A stretch of DNA of 64,000 nucleotides from Nocardioides humi (GTDB taxonomy: Bacteria > Actinomycetota > Actinomycetes > Propionibacteriales > Nocardioidaceae): the NCBI RefSeq assembly GCF_006494775.1, contig NZ_CP041146.1, forward strand, positions 3,100,001 through 3,164,000, written 5' to 3'. Positions 26,164-36,509 of this stretch are shown in pieces; the stretch's first letter is position 1, and each line of letters begins with the position of its first letter. The notes beneath the pieces were generated by a model, which saw nothing but the letters and a program-made list of their open reading frames with translations, was not told the DNA's origin and made no database searches. A program made the translations under genes and the position numbers.

Positions 26164-26201
26164 AGAAGGCGTGGTGCTCGACCTTGGGCACCACGCCTTC
26201 T
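26164..26201. terminator. Strong hairpin terminator after the DoxX-like gene
   Basis: A perfect 14-base stem (26164-26177 with 26188-26201) encloses a 10-base loop. It lies between convergent DoxX and KorB units. No long T-run follows. Confidence 0.7.
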
Positions 26202-26359
26202 AGCTACCTTCAACAGATCACAGCCGCCGGCCAGCCGGAATATCGACGTTCGTATATCGGTGGTCAGAGTCTTGGCATACCACGTTCCTGGTGCCGAACC
26301 GGCGTCGGGAGCGAGACCTCCCAAGAAGGCGGCTAGCGACGACCGTCACGCGTGTCAGC

Positions 26360-26581
26360 TGTGGGGCGATGGCCCGACCGGCTGTCGGTGAGCTCTCGGT
26401 CGTTGACATGGCCGGAGGCCTGGGTTGGACCGCAAGAGTGTGATCTAGCAGAGCTCGACCTGCTTGACCAGGCGCCCGCGGTGAGCAGAGACCGCCCGCA
26501 CGTCTTGACCTGTTGGCGCCCAGCGGCCGGCGGAGATCCGGGCTGTCGACGGGGCGTCGACCACTACAGTCCGCTCGCCTG
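26360..26581 (+). pseudogene. Degraded C-terminal fragment of an MBL-fold hydrolase
   Basis: Across shifting frames the DNA encodes pieces parallel to the tail of the MBL protein at 23357-24385. GDG near 26368, then AGGLGWTAR, then DLAELDLLDQAPAVS, then HLDLLA and finally VDHYSPLA before TGA (26580-26582), compared with MGDG, SRLGWTKSD, DLDLLNRALAVSE, HLDLLV and VDQYGDP. Several frameshifts and an in-frame stop show decay, and no N-terminal two-thirds is present. It overlaps the end of korB. This stretch otherwise holds no gene (26202-26563). Confidence 0.5.
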
Positions 26582-27640
26582 ACCAACGGTCCAGGTGTCG
26601 CCGGTGTTGATGAGGGCGGTGAGTCGTTCGGTGGGGCTGCCCTGGGCGGCCGCGGTCTGGGTGGCGGTGGCGACCTGGGCGCGGGCCTGGTCGTCGTAGG
26701 TGGGGCGGTCGATCTGGCGGAAGATCCCGATCGGCACCGGTCCGGCGGTGCCGGGTTGGGCGTTGTGCTCGCCGAGGCGGGAGAGGGCGAACTGGTCGGC
26801 GGGGTCGGGTGCGCTCGGGTCGTGGGCCCAGGTACGACCGCTCACGGTGACCTCGACGCCGGGTTCGAGGCGCAGCAGGGACTCGGCGGCGTCGGGTCCC
26901 TTGCCAGATCCCTTGAGGGCGTCGAAGGCGCCGTCGTTGAAGATGGGGCAGTTCTGGTAGATCTCGACCAGGCTGGTGCCGCGGTGGGCGGCTGCGGCGG
27001 CGAGGACGGCGGTGAGGTGCTTGCGGTCGGAGTCGATGGTCCGGGCGACGAAGGTGGCTTCGGCGCCGAGGGCGAGGGAGATGGGGTTGAAGGGGTGGTC
27101 GAGGGAGCCGACGGGGGTGGACTTGGTGACCTTCCCGACTTCGCTGGTGGGGGAGTATTGGCCCTTGGTGAGGCCGTAGATGCGGTTGTTGAACAGCAGG
27201 ATCGTCATGTTGACGTTGCGGCGTAGGGCGTGGATGAGGTGGTTGCCGCCGATGGACAGGGCGTCGCCGTCGCCGGTGACGACCCACACGGAGAGGTCTT
27301 CGCGGGCGGTGGCGATGCCGGTGGCGATGGAGGGTGCGCGGCCGTGGATGGAGTGCATGCCGTAGGTGTCGAGGTAGTACGGGAACCGTGAGCTGCAGCC
27401 GATGCCGGAGACGAAGACGATGTTCGAGCGAGCGAGGCCGAGGTCGGGTAGGAAGGACTGGACGGCCTTGAGGACGGCGTAGTCGCCGCAGCCGGGGCAC
27501 CAGCGGACCTCCTGGTCGCTGGAGAAGTCCTTGGCGGTCTGGGTCTCGCCCTCGGCCAGGGCGGGCACCAGGGCGGTGCCCGTTGAATGATGCGTGGGCA
27601 TGGGCAGGTCGATGCTGCGGGTGCTCGTGGGGGTGGTCAT
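26564..27640 (-). CDS. korB: 2-oxoacid:ferredoxin oxidoreductase, beta subunit
   Basis: This 358-residue ThDP-binding beta subunit is of the actinobacterial 2-oxoglutarate:ferredoxin oxidoreductase (KorB) type. RWCPGCGDYAVL near residue 46 and SGIGCSSRFPYYL near 78 hold Cys residues for the Fe-S cluster. The ThDP motif runs from TGDGDALSIGG near 120 to LFNNRIYG near 150, then GQYSPTSEVGK. The start (27638-27640) overlaps the ferredoxin stop as ATGA. It oxidatively decarboxylates a 2-oxoacid to acyl-CoA with ferredoxin as acceptor. The last six residues after TWTV look appended, where the gene abuts the decayed MBL fragment. Confidence 0.93.
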   Translation of the reverse strand: MTTPTSTRSIDLPMPTHHSTGTALVPALAEGETQTAKDFSSDQEVRWCPGCGDYAVLKAVQSFLPDLGLARSNIVFVSGIGCSSRFPYYLDTYGMHSIHGRAPSIATGIATAREDLSVWVVTGDGDALSIGGNHLIHALRRNVNMTILLFNNRIYGLTKGQYSPTSEVGKVTKSTPVGSLDHPFNPISLALGAEATFVARTIDSDRKHLTAVLAAAAAHRGTSLVEIYQNCPIFNDGAFDALKGSGKGPDAAESLLRLEPGVEVTVSGRTWAHDPSAPDPADQFALSRLGEHNAQPGTAGPVPIGIFRQIDRPTYDDQARAQVATATQTAAAQGSPTERLTALINTGDTWTVGQASGL

Positions 27641-27968
27641 GTATTCCCTCCTAGCGTCCCCGGCCGGCCCGCCACGCCCGGGTGATCGTGCTCCAACACG
27701 TCGGTTCCAGACGCGCCGCCGGGCGAGCCGACGCCAGCGATGTCGAAGAACTCCGCGTTGTAGCGGGTGAAGTTACTCTGCTCGCCCGGCACGTCGTCCT
27801 CGTAGAAGATCGCCTCGACCGGGCATACCGGCTCACAGGCGCCGCAGTCGACGCACTCGTCGGGCTGGATGTAGAGCATCCGCTTGCCTTCGTAGATGCA
27901 GTCGACGGGGCACTCTTCGATGCAGGCACGGTCCTTGACGTCGACGCACCCGGCACCGATCACGTACG

Positions 27969-27972
<4 letters not shown>
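27637..27972 (-). CDS. fdxA: Seven-iron [3Fe-4S][4Fe-4S] ferredoxin
   Basis: This is a 111-residue FdxA-type ferredoxin. CVDVKDRACIEECPVDCIYE (residues about 9-28) binds one cluster and part of the second, and DECVDCGACEPVCPVEAIFY supplies the CxxCxxCxxxCP motif. Overlaps of 4 bases on both sides (27969-27972 with korA and 27637-27640 with korB) put it in the middle of the oxidoreductase operon. It is the likely electron acceptor for KorAB. Confidence 0.95.
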
Positions 27973-29965
<1,993 letters not shown>

Positions 29966-29969
<4 letters not shown>

Positions 29970-30451
29970 GGGCCCTTGTACTGCCCGTCAGACCAAGGTA
30001 GGACGTCGCGGCGATGCTCGGCATCGACTAGCTCTACGCGCAGTCTCCCGTCGAGCAGGTGATGATAGCTGAACATCTGGGTCTCGCCGCTCGCGTTTAC
30101 GTGGCTCACCTCTCGCTGGCCGCCCGCGTCCAGCGAAGCTAGCGAGTGGTTGAACTGATCCGACCAGAACCCAACGTGATGGAGCGCGCCTTCGGGGCCG
30201 GCTACCCAAGGTGTTCCCGGAATCTCCTGAATCAGCTCCAGCATGAGCCCGTCGCGGGAAGAGCGAGAGTAGGTGTAGAGCAGATCGACCACTGAGATGT
30301 GTCCGTCTTGCTCGACCCGCAGGGGCGCGCGGTGAGCAGGTGCCCAGGAGAGCCCTAGCTGCTCGCTCAGCTCCGCCGCAGCCGTTTCCAGCCGCGGAAC
30401 GACGATGCCGACGTGATAGGCGGACAGGGACGTCACTGCGCACTGACCCAC
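29966..30451 (-). CDS. VOC-superfamily (glyoxalase/dioxygenase-fold) protein
   Basis: This is a 161-residue vicinal-oxygen-chelate protein. AYHVGIVVPRLETAAAEL opens the first beta-alpha-beta-beta-beta unit with His 13, MLELIQEIPGTPW follows, and GALHHVGFWSDQFNHSL opens the second. RVELVDAE supplies a Glu. It may be a methylmalonyl-CoA-epimerase-like isomerase or a small hydrolase. The GTG at 30449-30451 lacks a clear ribosome site; GTG 30434-30436 is an alternative. It is first gene of the korA-fdxA-korB transcript from operator h. Confidence 0.75.
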
Positions 30452-30510
30452 GCGGGGGTGGCTGAACCTAGCTTGATGGCTTGCTCCGAGGCGCTCAAAT
30501 CTTCTCCTAT

Positions 30511-30551
30511 CCTGAATGCCCAGTATACCTTACTGCAATGACCGTGCACAA
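30511..30551 (-). promoter_or_regulatory. Promoter of the VOC-korA-fdxA-korB operon with regulon operator h
   Basis: Operator CCTG-AATGCC-CAGT (30511-30524) followed by ATAC. On the minus strand -10 TATACT (30522-30527) and a fair -35 TTGTGC (30546-30551) are 18 bases apart. It ties the oxidoreductase to the rest of the island's regulon. Confidence 0.68.
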
Positions 30552-30847
30552 TGCGCGTCGACCGCCCACTGCGTTAGGCACCGGCCAGATCTCCGCTCGA
30601 GCCACTCACGAGGTAGACAGTCAAGGAGGTAGACAGTGCAGCGGGGTCCAACTCACCTCACAACAAGAGGCGCCGCATGAGAACGGGTCTGCTGCACCGC
30701 TCGGTGACCGCAGAACCTAGGCTTGGCTTGTTGGCGGGGTTGAAGCTCGGCGAGCCTCTTGAACTTGCACCCTCCTTTTGAGATGTTGACGGGGGAACAA
30801 CACCTTGCCTCGATTCTTGACTCGTCGCCCCTTCTGGGCCGAAAGGA
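30552..30847. other. Gene-free stretch before the IS3 element
   Basis: No convincing gene is seen on either strand. The only structure is a 12-base direct repeat GAGGTAGACAGT at 30610-30621 and 30626-30637, in a 16-base period. Small frames here lack ribosome sites and recognisable content. Confidence 0.5.
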
Positions 30848-30873
30848 CGGGACTGCTGCACGGATAGGTGACA
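30848..30873 (+). repeat. Left terminal inverted repeat of the IS3-family element
   Basis: Starts CGGGACTGCTGCACGG and continues to 30873. It matches the complement of 32118-32143 at all 26 positions. Confidence 0.9.
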
Positions 30874-30917
30874 TCTGATCTGTGGTGCCGAGAGGTGCCG
30901 CTGGAAGGATGTGCACT

Positions 30918-31211
30918 GTGCCGAAGCCGTACCCCCAAGAGTTCCGCGACGACGTCGTTCGTGTCGCGAGGAACCGTGAGCCGGGAGTCCACCTCAAGCA
31001 GATCGCTGCCGACTTCGGCATCAGCGAGTCGTGCCTGACGAACTGGATGAAGACCGCCGACGTCGAGGACGGCGTGAAGCCCGGGTCGACCGGAGCTGAG
31101 AACACCGAGAACCGCGAGCTGAAGAAGCGGATCCGGCTGCTTGAGCAGGAGAACGAGGTCCTCCGCCGCGCGGCGGCCTACCTGTCGCAGGCGAACCTGC
31201 CGGGAAAATGA
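30918..31211 (+). CDS. IS3-family transposase OrfA
   Basis: This is a 97-residue helix-turn-helix protein: PYPQEFRDDVVRVARNRE, then LKQIAADFGISESCLTNWM, then a leucine-zipper-like segment ELKKRIRLLEQENEVLRRAA. It binds the element ends and joins with OrfB. GTG 30918 is chosen from the GAAGG site 9 bases upstream and from the family's usual MPKPYP start. An ATG 9 bases earlier is too close to that site. Its stop overlaps the OrfB start in ATGA, and an A-rich slip site for fusion is not evident. Confidence 0.92.
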   Translation: MPKPYPQEFRDDVVRVARNREPGVHLKQIAADFGISESCLTNWMKTADVEDGVKPGSTGAENTENRELKKRIRLLEQENEVLRRAAAYLSQANLPGK

Positions 31212-32110
31212 TGTACCCGCTCGTCCGCGAGCTGGCCGTCGACGGGATCCCCGTCACGGTGACGTGCCGGGTCCTCAAGATCGCTCGCCAGCCCTACTAT
31301 CGCTGGCTCCAGTCGCCGGTCACTGATGCTGACCTGGTCGAGGCGTACCGCGCCAACGCCCTGTTCGACGCCCACAAGGACGATCCCGAGTTCGGGTACC
31401 GGTTCCTCCTCGACGAAGCGAAGGACGCCGGCCAGGACATGGCTGCGCGGACCGCGTGGCGGATCTGCTCAGACCTGGGCTGGTGGTCAGCATTCGGCAA
31501 GCCCAAGCGGGTCAAGGCGAAGAGGCCGGGCCCGCCGGTCCACGACGACCTATGTGCGGTCACCGACAAACACGGCGTAGTCCGTCACGTCTTCGCCGCC
31601 GACGCTCCGAACCAGCTGTGGCTCAGCGACATCACCGAGCACCGGACCGCTGAAGGCAAGCTCTACATGTGCGCGGTCAAGGACGTCTATTCCAACCGGA
31701 TCGTCGGCTACTCGATCGACTCGCGGATGAAGTCACGGCTCGCGGTCGCGGCGCTCAACAACGCCGTCGCCAGGCGCGGTGACATCGCCGGCTGCGTGGT
31801 CCATACGGACAGAGGATCGCAATTTCGAAGCCGGAAATTCGTCCACGCGCTCAACCGCCACTGCATGGTCGGATCGATGGGCCGCGTCGGTGCCGCGGGC
31901 GATAACGCGGCGATGGAGAGCTTCTTCGCGCTGCTCCAGAAGAACGTCCTCGACCGGCGTACCTGGGAGACCCGTGACGAGTTGCGGATCGCGATGGTGA
32001 CCTGGATCGAGAGGACCTACCACCGCCGCCGCAGGCAAGCCGGACTCGGCCGATTGACCCCCATCGAATACGAAGCCATCATGACCACGCCAGCCACTCA
32101 GGCTGCGTGA
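31208..32110 (+). CDS. IS3-family transposase OrfB (DDE integrase)
   Basis: This is a 300-residue catalytic transposase. An HTH_21 segment near YRANALFDAHKDDPEFGYR is followed by the rve integrase core, with the catalytic triad Asp in WLSDITEH near residue 140, Asp in VVHTDRGSQF near 200 and Glu in DNAAMESFFALLQKNVL near 237. The sequence is intact, so the element could still move. Confidence 0.94.
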   Translation: MMYPLVRELAVDGIPVTVTCRVLKIARQPYYRWLQSPVTDADLVEAYRANALFDAHKDDPEFGYRFLLDEAKDAGQDMAARTAWRICSDLGWWSAFGKPKRVKAKRPGPPVHDDLCAVTDKHGVVRHVFAADAPNQLWLSDITEHRTAEGKLYMCAVKDVYSNRIVGYSIDSRMKSRLAVAALNNAVARRGDIAGCVVHTDRGSQFRSRKFVHALNRHCMVGSMGRVGAAGDNAAMESFFALLQKNVLDRRTWETRDELRIAMVTWIERTYHRRRRQAGLGRLTPIEYEAIMTTPATQAA

Positions 32111-32117
32111 CCCAACC

Positions 32118-32143
32118 TGTCACCTATCCGTGCAGCAGTCCCG
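32118..32143 (-). repeat. Right terminal inverted repeat of the IS3-family element
   Basis: Begins TGTCACCTATCCGTGC and is the exact complement of the left repeat. It lies 8 bases after the orfB stop. Confidence 0.9.
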
Positions 32144-32226
32144 ACGCGGCAGCTCTCTGGTGGTGTCAGCGGACGGGCTTGGCGTCGCGGCTCGATCGAT
32201 CATGTCCAGGCGCAGACCTGCTGTGA

Positions 32227-33277
32227 TCAGTCGTCGTCCGACGGTTCGAGCGATGCCGGCAGACCCCGGCGCGCGAGGCGCTCCTGCGCGTCGCGGACGA
32301 TCTCGGTGAGCTTCGCCTCCAACTCGGCCTTGGGCGGCAGAACGGTCCAGTACTCGGCGACAGCAATGCCGTCCTTGTGCATCTCCAGGAGCTCGACCTG
32401 CTCGCGGCTGACCTCCGTGCACAGGATCAGCCCGAGCGGAGCCTCTTCGCCGGCTTTCGTTCGTAACGATCGAGCCAATTGAGGTACAAGTCCATCTGAC
32501 CCTTGTAGCTCGGCTTGAACCTCCCGATCTTCAGCTCGACGGCCATCAGGCGGCGGAGGGGGCGGCTGAAGAACAGGAGGTCCAGGTAGAAGTCGTCGCC
32601 GTCGATGGTCATCCGCTTCTGGCTGGCGATGAAAGCGAAACCTTGGCCGACCTCGAGCAGAAATGCTTGGACGTCGCGGAGAATCGCGGCCTCCAGATCC
32701 TTCTCCAGGTAGGAGTCGTGGAGGCCGAGGGTGTCGAGGATGAGCGGGTCGCGGTAGGTGTCGCGTGGGACGGCCGAGCCTTCGGGGATCTGCGAGTTGG
32801 CGATCTCGCGGCGCTCGAACGCCTTGCGGCTGATCGCCGCCCTCAGCTCGCGAACGCTGAGGTGCTTGGACGCGGCCTCGTCGGTGTAGAAGGCCCGGGC
32901 CTCGTCTGAGCTGAGCGTGAGGACCTCACGGAGGTGCGACCAGCTCAATTGCTGGGCGAGGGCAGCGACCTCGTCATGGTCTGGGAACGCTCGCGCGAGC
33001 GCGACCATGCGGACGACGTTGGTGCGGTCGAAACCTCGTCCGAACCGAGCCTTCAATTGGTGCGACAGTGTCGCGACAATCTGCCGGCCGTACTCCGCGC
33101 GGCTGTTGCGGAGAGTGTTGACGAGGATCGCACGCCCCACGAGCCAGTAGGTCATGGTGAGGGCGGCGTTGACCCGCATGGCCGCCGCACGCCGCCCTTC
33201 CTCGACGACCTGGACCAGATACTCGAGCAGACCGGCCTCGTCGTCCGGTATGTCGTCTGTCGGAACGAGTCGGTCAT
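32227..33277 (-). pseudogene. YhcG/DUF1016-family PDDEXK nuclease, two frameshifts
   Basis: Three frames join into one 350-residue protein when two bases are restored. The N-terminus is MTDSF plus DDIPDDEAGLLEYLVQVVEE, the middle has a DUF1016 N domain (AALTMTYWLVGRAILV, YGRQIVATLSHQLKARFGRG, QLSWSHLREVL). The PDDEXK nuclease domain follows with YLDLLFFSRPLRRLMAVELK, and the C-terminus is GLILCTEVSREQVELLEM. The breaks are in short C/G runs at 33262-33263 and 32450-32455. This family is found with defence genes and mobile elements and is thought to act on DNA. It is probably intact if the runs are under-called. Confidence 0.82.
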
Positions 33278-33347
33278 GACGCTCCTCCGGTAGGGCGATT
33301 GGTGCGACAGCGGGGCACCAATCTGCCTTGAGCCCCCGACACTGTTG

Positions 33348-34526
33348 TCACTCCGACCTCCGCGAGTCGCGCCAGGCGTCGTATGACTGGCCGATCTTCT
33401 CGGCAAGCAGCCGGTCGCGGTCGAGGGTGGCGTGCTGGTAGATCGCCATCGCGGCCTGGGAGGCGTGGCCGGCGCGGGCCTGGAGCTCGGCGCCGGTGGC
33501 GCCGTGCTGGCCGGCGATGGTGAGTGCTGTATGGCGGAGGTGGTGGATGGTCAGATCCGGTCGGCCGGCCTTCTCGCGCGCGGGGCGGTAGCGGTCCATG
33601 AGGTAGCGGGCGCTCATGTGGTCGGTGCGATCACCCGGGAAGAGCAGGCCTTTGTTGCCCTCGGCAGTGAACTCGAGCAGGTGGTGCTGGAGCATCGGGA
33701 GGAACGGCGGCGGGACGTGCACGACGCGGATGCCGCTCCTGGTCTTCGGGGTGCTGATGTGACGGCCGCATTCGGGGCAGGATCCTCGGACTGACCGGTC
33801 CACGTCCTTGTCGACCTTGCGCGCCACGCTGATCCGTCCGGTGACGCCGTCGACATCGGACCGGCGGAGCTCGAACAGTTCACCTTCGCGCAGGCCGACG
33901 AAGGCAGCGAGCACGATGAAGAGCTTGAGGTGTCCGGGCATGTTGTCGACGATGATCGCGATCTCGTCGAAGGTGGCGGGCACAGCGACGTTCTTCACCC
34001 GTGCGGTGCCCGCGCCGCGGATCTTCGGGGGAGCACGGTCGATCAGTTCCTCCTCCTCGGCGGCCTGGAGGATCGAGCGCAGTAGGCGGTAGGCGGCCGC
34101 GTTGGTCGACTCCGTCTCAGGGTCGAGCGTCGTCCGCCAGCGCTTGATCTCGGAGAGGCTGACATCGCGCAGCGGTACCTCACCGAAGTAGGGGAGGATC
34201 CGGGTGCGCAGGAGTCCTTCGTAGCTTCGCGCCGTCGTCGGCCGGAGATCGCGTTCGCGGACATAGCGCTGGGAGTAGGCGGCCACCGTGTTGCTCGCCG
34301 CCTCCCGGGCCCGGCGCTCGGCCGCCATCCGACGTGCCGCAGGGGGAGACCACTCCTCGCGGTCTATCAACGACCGCTCGGCCACGAGCCAGGCCTCGGC
34401 GTCCATCTTGGCGCCGAAGCTGCGTGAGTAGCGGGTGCCGTCGGGCATCGCGTACCTCGCGCGGTAGGTGACGCCGCTGCTGCCGGTGCGGCGCTCGACC
34501 TCCCCGAAACCCCGTCTTCCTGCCAT
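33348..34526 (-). CDS. Tyrosine recombinase/integrase of the island
   Basis: This is a 392-residue phage/ICE-type integrase. An Arm-binding N-terminus (YRARYAMPDGTRYSRSFG) precedes a SAM-like core-binding domain (YVRERDLRPTTARSYEGLL). In the catalytic domain Arg lies in AAFVGLREGELFELRR near residue 222, HHLRHTALTIAGQHG near 335 gives His-x-x-Arg, GHASQAAMAIYQHATL near 358 the third box, and Tyr is in that last segment. A Cys pair CPECG sits in an insert near 260. It is read away from the attachment site at 34706-34756, 180 bases upstream of its start. It should catalyse integration and excision at tRNA-Ala. Confidence 0.93.
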   Translation of the reverse strand: MAGRRGFGEVERRTGSSGVTYRARYAMPDGTRYSRSFGAKMDAEAWLVAERSLIDREEWSPPAARRMAAERRAREAASNTVAAYSQRYVRERDLRPTTARSYEGLLRTRILPYFGEVPLRDVSLSEIKRWRTTLDPETESTNAAAYRLLRSILQAAEEEELIDRAPPKIRGAGTARVKNVAVPATFDEIAIIVDNMPGHLKLFIVLAAFVGLREGELFELRRSDVDGVTGRISVARKVDKDVDRSVRGSCPECGRHISTPKTRSGIRVVHVPPPFLPMLQHHLLEFTAEGNKGLLFPGDRTDHMSARYLMDRYRPAREKAGRPDLTIHHLRHTALTIAGQHGATGAELQARAGHASQAAMAIYQHATLDRDRLLAEKIGQSYDAWRDSRRSE

Positions 34527-34705
34527 GGTGGAACCTCCCGAAATCGTCGCTTGGGGGACTGGTCCCCCTAACCCCCTACTACGAAACCCCATGCTCGCCA
34601 AGTAGGTGGTGGGGGACCTATGGGGGAAAGAATGGTGATCTCGGTCCATTCTAGGACACTTCTGACCTGCGGTTTTACGTTGTATCTCGAACAGCAGTTC
34701 GACAA

Positions 34706-34756
34706 TTTGGTAGCTTTGCAAGCAGGGGGTTAGGGGTTCGAGCCCCCTAGGCTCTA
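34706..34756 (+). other. Attachment site: duplicated 3' part of tRNA-Ala(TGC)
   Basis: The sequence matches the anticodon arm, variable loop, T arm and acceptor 3' strand of tRNA-Ala: CTTTGCAAG with anticodon TGC (34717-34719), the T arm GGGGTTCGAGCCCC (34733-34746) and GGCTCTA. The D arm and acceptor 5' strand are absent upstream, so this is not a functional tRNA. A 3' fragment next to an integrase start is the classic right-hand att site. The intact tRNA and left att should lie left of the window. Confidence 0.78.
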
Positions 34757-34781
34757 CGAAGATGCAGCGCGCCGTAGGCGC

Positions 34782-35699
34782 TCAGCTGGCATCGAGGAAC
34801 GTCTGGTAGCGGGCTTCGAGCAGCAGCCTGTCAGGGCGTTGCGTTCGGCGTTCCGGCAGCACCATCAGCTGTTTGCCGTGGAACTCCTGGATGCCGTGAC
34901 GCAGCATCGGCCCGTCGACCTCGTGGAGGACCTCGGCGTTGATCCGTACCTCGTAGTCGGGGGTGATGCCGAGGATCCGCTTGTCGTAGGCGGCGTGGTG
35001 CATCTTGCAGAGGGTGAGGCCGTTGGTGACGACGGGTCGTCCTCCGGCTCCGTCTTCTTGGATGTGCGCGGCGTCGAGCAGGTCGCTGTGCCGGAAGGAG
35101 CAGACGGCGCACGAGGTTCGGTAGGCCCGCAGGACAGCGGCTCGGAACGGGCGTTGGTGGAGGCGGAGCTTGGTGAGTTGCTGTCGGTACGACGGGTCGA
35201 GCTCGAGCTCGACGGACGGCCAGACGATGTCGGGCTGCGGCACTGCGTCGATGTCGACCACGAACTGCAGGTCGGCCTGCTCCTCGCCGACGAGGTAGAT
35301 CGGGTAGAGCGCGCTGTATCCACCACCTTGGACACCCAGCCACCAGATCAGCGGCAGTCGCTCCAGCATGGCTTCGCGGAGGGCTCGGTTCTCGAAGTGG
35401 TTCGGGTCGCTGCCGCGCATCTTGTAGCGGTAGAACCCGTCGGTGCCGACGTTGTCGTCGTACGGTCGGTCGCTGCCTTCGGGCCGGTAGACGGTGCGGA
35501 ACGACAACGCAGCGGTGAGCTGTCCTGGCTTCCAGATCCCTTGCTGGGTGGGCATCAGCCGGATGGTCTCACCGGCCAGGGCGAGGCCGCTGGTGTCGGC
35601 CTGGGTGAAGGTCTCCTTGCCGGCGGCACGTTGCCGGTCGAGCCACGCGAATGCGGCGTGTCTGACCGCCAGCTCGCGCAGCCGCTCCTCGGGAGTCAC
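34782..35699 (-). CDS. HNH endonuclease domain protein
   Basis: This is a 305-residue protein with a C-terminal HNH nuclease. CAVCSFRHSDLLDAAHI (Cys-x2-Cys, Asp-Ala-Ala-His) near residue 193 and NGLTLCKMHHAAYDKRIL near 225 give the zinc and catalytic residues. The N-terminal two-thirds (LRELAVRHAAFAWLDRQ, NHFENRALREAMLERLPLIWW) is the usual restriction-like partner domain. The start is GTG (35697-35699). It begins just outside the attachment site, on the chromosome side. It may be a stand-alone defence or modification-dependent nuclease. Confidence 0.85.
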   Translation of the reverse strand: MTPEERLRELAVRHAAFAWLDRQRAAGKETFTQADTSGLALAGETIRLMPTQQGIWKPGQLTAALSFRTVYRPEGSDRPYDDNVGTDGFYRYKMRGSDPNHFENRALREAMLERLPLIWWLGVQGGGYSALYPIYLVGEEQADLQFVVDIDAVPQPDIVWPSVELELDPSYRQQLTKLRLHQRPFRAAVLRAYRTSCAVCSFRHSDLLDAAHIQEDGAGGRPVVTNGLTLCKMHHAAYDKRILGITPDYEVRINAEVLHEVDGPMLRHGIQEFHGKQLMVLPERRTQRPDRLLLEARYQTFLDAS

Positions 35700-35955
35700 G
35701 ACCGGATCATCTCAGGGCCTCTCGAGTGGCGGCCGCTCTTGGAGGTTTCCAATCGAATCCCCGGCACTGCGGTCCCGCTTCGTGTTCCCTTCCGAAGGGG
35801 AGAGGGAGGCGGCGCGAGACGTGATCAAGCTGCTCGAGGAATACCGCTCGAAGATCACCACCGCGCGGTCGTAGCCCGGCACGCAGCCCTAGGCGCCACG
35901 ACGACTCTCCGCGAGAATGTGATCCGTTCGCATCGTCGACCGCGACAGAGACGTC
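35700..35955 (+). other. Intergenic region with a possible C-terminal gene remnant
   Basis: From about 35770 to the TAG at 35872-35874 a plus frame reads RFVFPSEGEREAARDVIKLL, then an EEYRSK end. It is helix-like, with coding-like third positions but no start. It could be the tail of a lost gene. No promoter for the sigma factor is evident in the remaining 80 bases. Confidence 0.3.
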
Positions 35956-36507
35956 ATGCAGCACTACTCGGACGTCGAGCTTCTCGCCCTGGTGGGGCGA
36001 GGGGAGGAGGCTGCGCTCCGGGAGCTGGTGGAGCGGCATTCCGGGTGGCTGCTGTTGCGGCTCCGGCGGCGGTCGCCGGATGAGGAGCTGGCCCATGACG
36101 CGCTGCACGACACGTTCGTGGCGGTGTGGCGGAACCCGGGGTCGTTCCGGGGCGAGGGGGACCTGGGGGCGTGGCTGTGGGGGATCGCGATCCGGCAGCT
36201 GATCAGCCGGCTGCGCAAGAAGGCGCCGCCGGTGCCGGCGAGCAGCGAGGTGATCGCGGCGCGGAGCCCGCTCGTGGCCAGTGCCGAGGACGAGCTGCTC
36301 GTCGCGGTGGCGCACGGCGGGGTCGGCGATGCCCTCAAGGCGCTGTCACCCGAGCTGGTGCGGGTGCTGCAGGCGACGGTGATCGACGGCCTCACGACCA
36401 AGGAGGCCGCGCAATTGCTCGGGATCCCGCAGGGCACGGTCAAGAGCCGGGCGCGGATCGCGAAGGCCCGGCTGCGGGAGCAGCTGGTGCTCCAGGAGGG
36501 GTGGTGA
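35956..36507 (+). CDS. ECF-type RNA polymerase sigma factor
   Basis: This is a 183-residue sigma-70 family protein of the extracytoplasmic type. Region 2 is seen in DALHDTFVAVWRNPGSFRGE near residue 48 and WLWGIAIRQLISRLR near 75. Region 4 is LVRVLQATVIDGLTTKEAAQ then LLGIPQGTVKSRARIAKARL near 140-165. It is followed by a membrane protein with a zinc-finger anti-sigma motif, whose start lies 2 bases after its stop. The pair should control the downstream ABC exporter and themselves. Confidence 0.92.
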   Translation: MQHYSDVELLALVGRGEEAALRELVERHSGWLLLRLRRRSPDEELAHDALHDTFVAVWRNPGSFRGEGDLGAWLWGIAIRQLISRLRKKAPPVPASSEVIAARSPLVASAEDELLVAVAHGGVGDALKALSPELVRVLQATVIDGLTTKEAAQLLGIPQGTVKSRARIAKARLREQLVLQEGW

Positions 36508-36509
36508 GG

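Larger units (their letters stand above)
30848..32143 (+). mobile_element. IS3-family insertion sequence
   Basis: An element of about 1.3 kb carries orfA and orfB and is bounded by perfect 26-base inverted repeats (30848-30873 and 32118-32143). If the ends follow the usual TG...CA rule, the element proper runs 30854-32137 and the outer bases belong to a palindromic target. I see no clear target duplication. It lies between the korA operon promoter and the DUF1016 gene near the right end of the island. Confidence 0.9.

Noticed and set aside
30610..30637. Target-site duplication of the IS3 element
   Set aside because: The 12-bp repeat lies 210 bases outside the element and is a local tandem repeat.
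34706..34756. A complete tRNA-Ala gene
   Set aside because: The D arm and 5' acceptor strand are missing, so only the duplicated 3' part is present.
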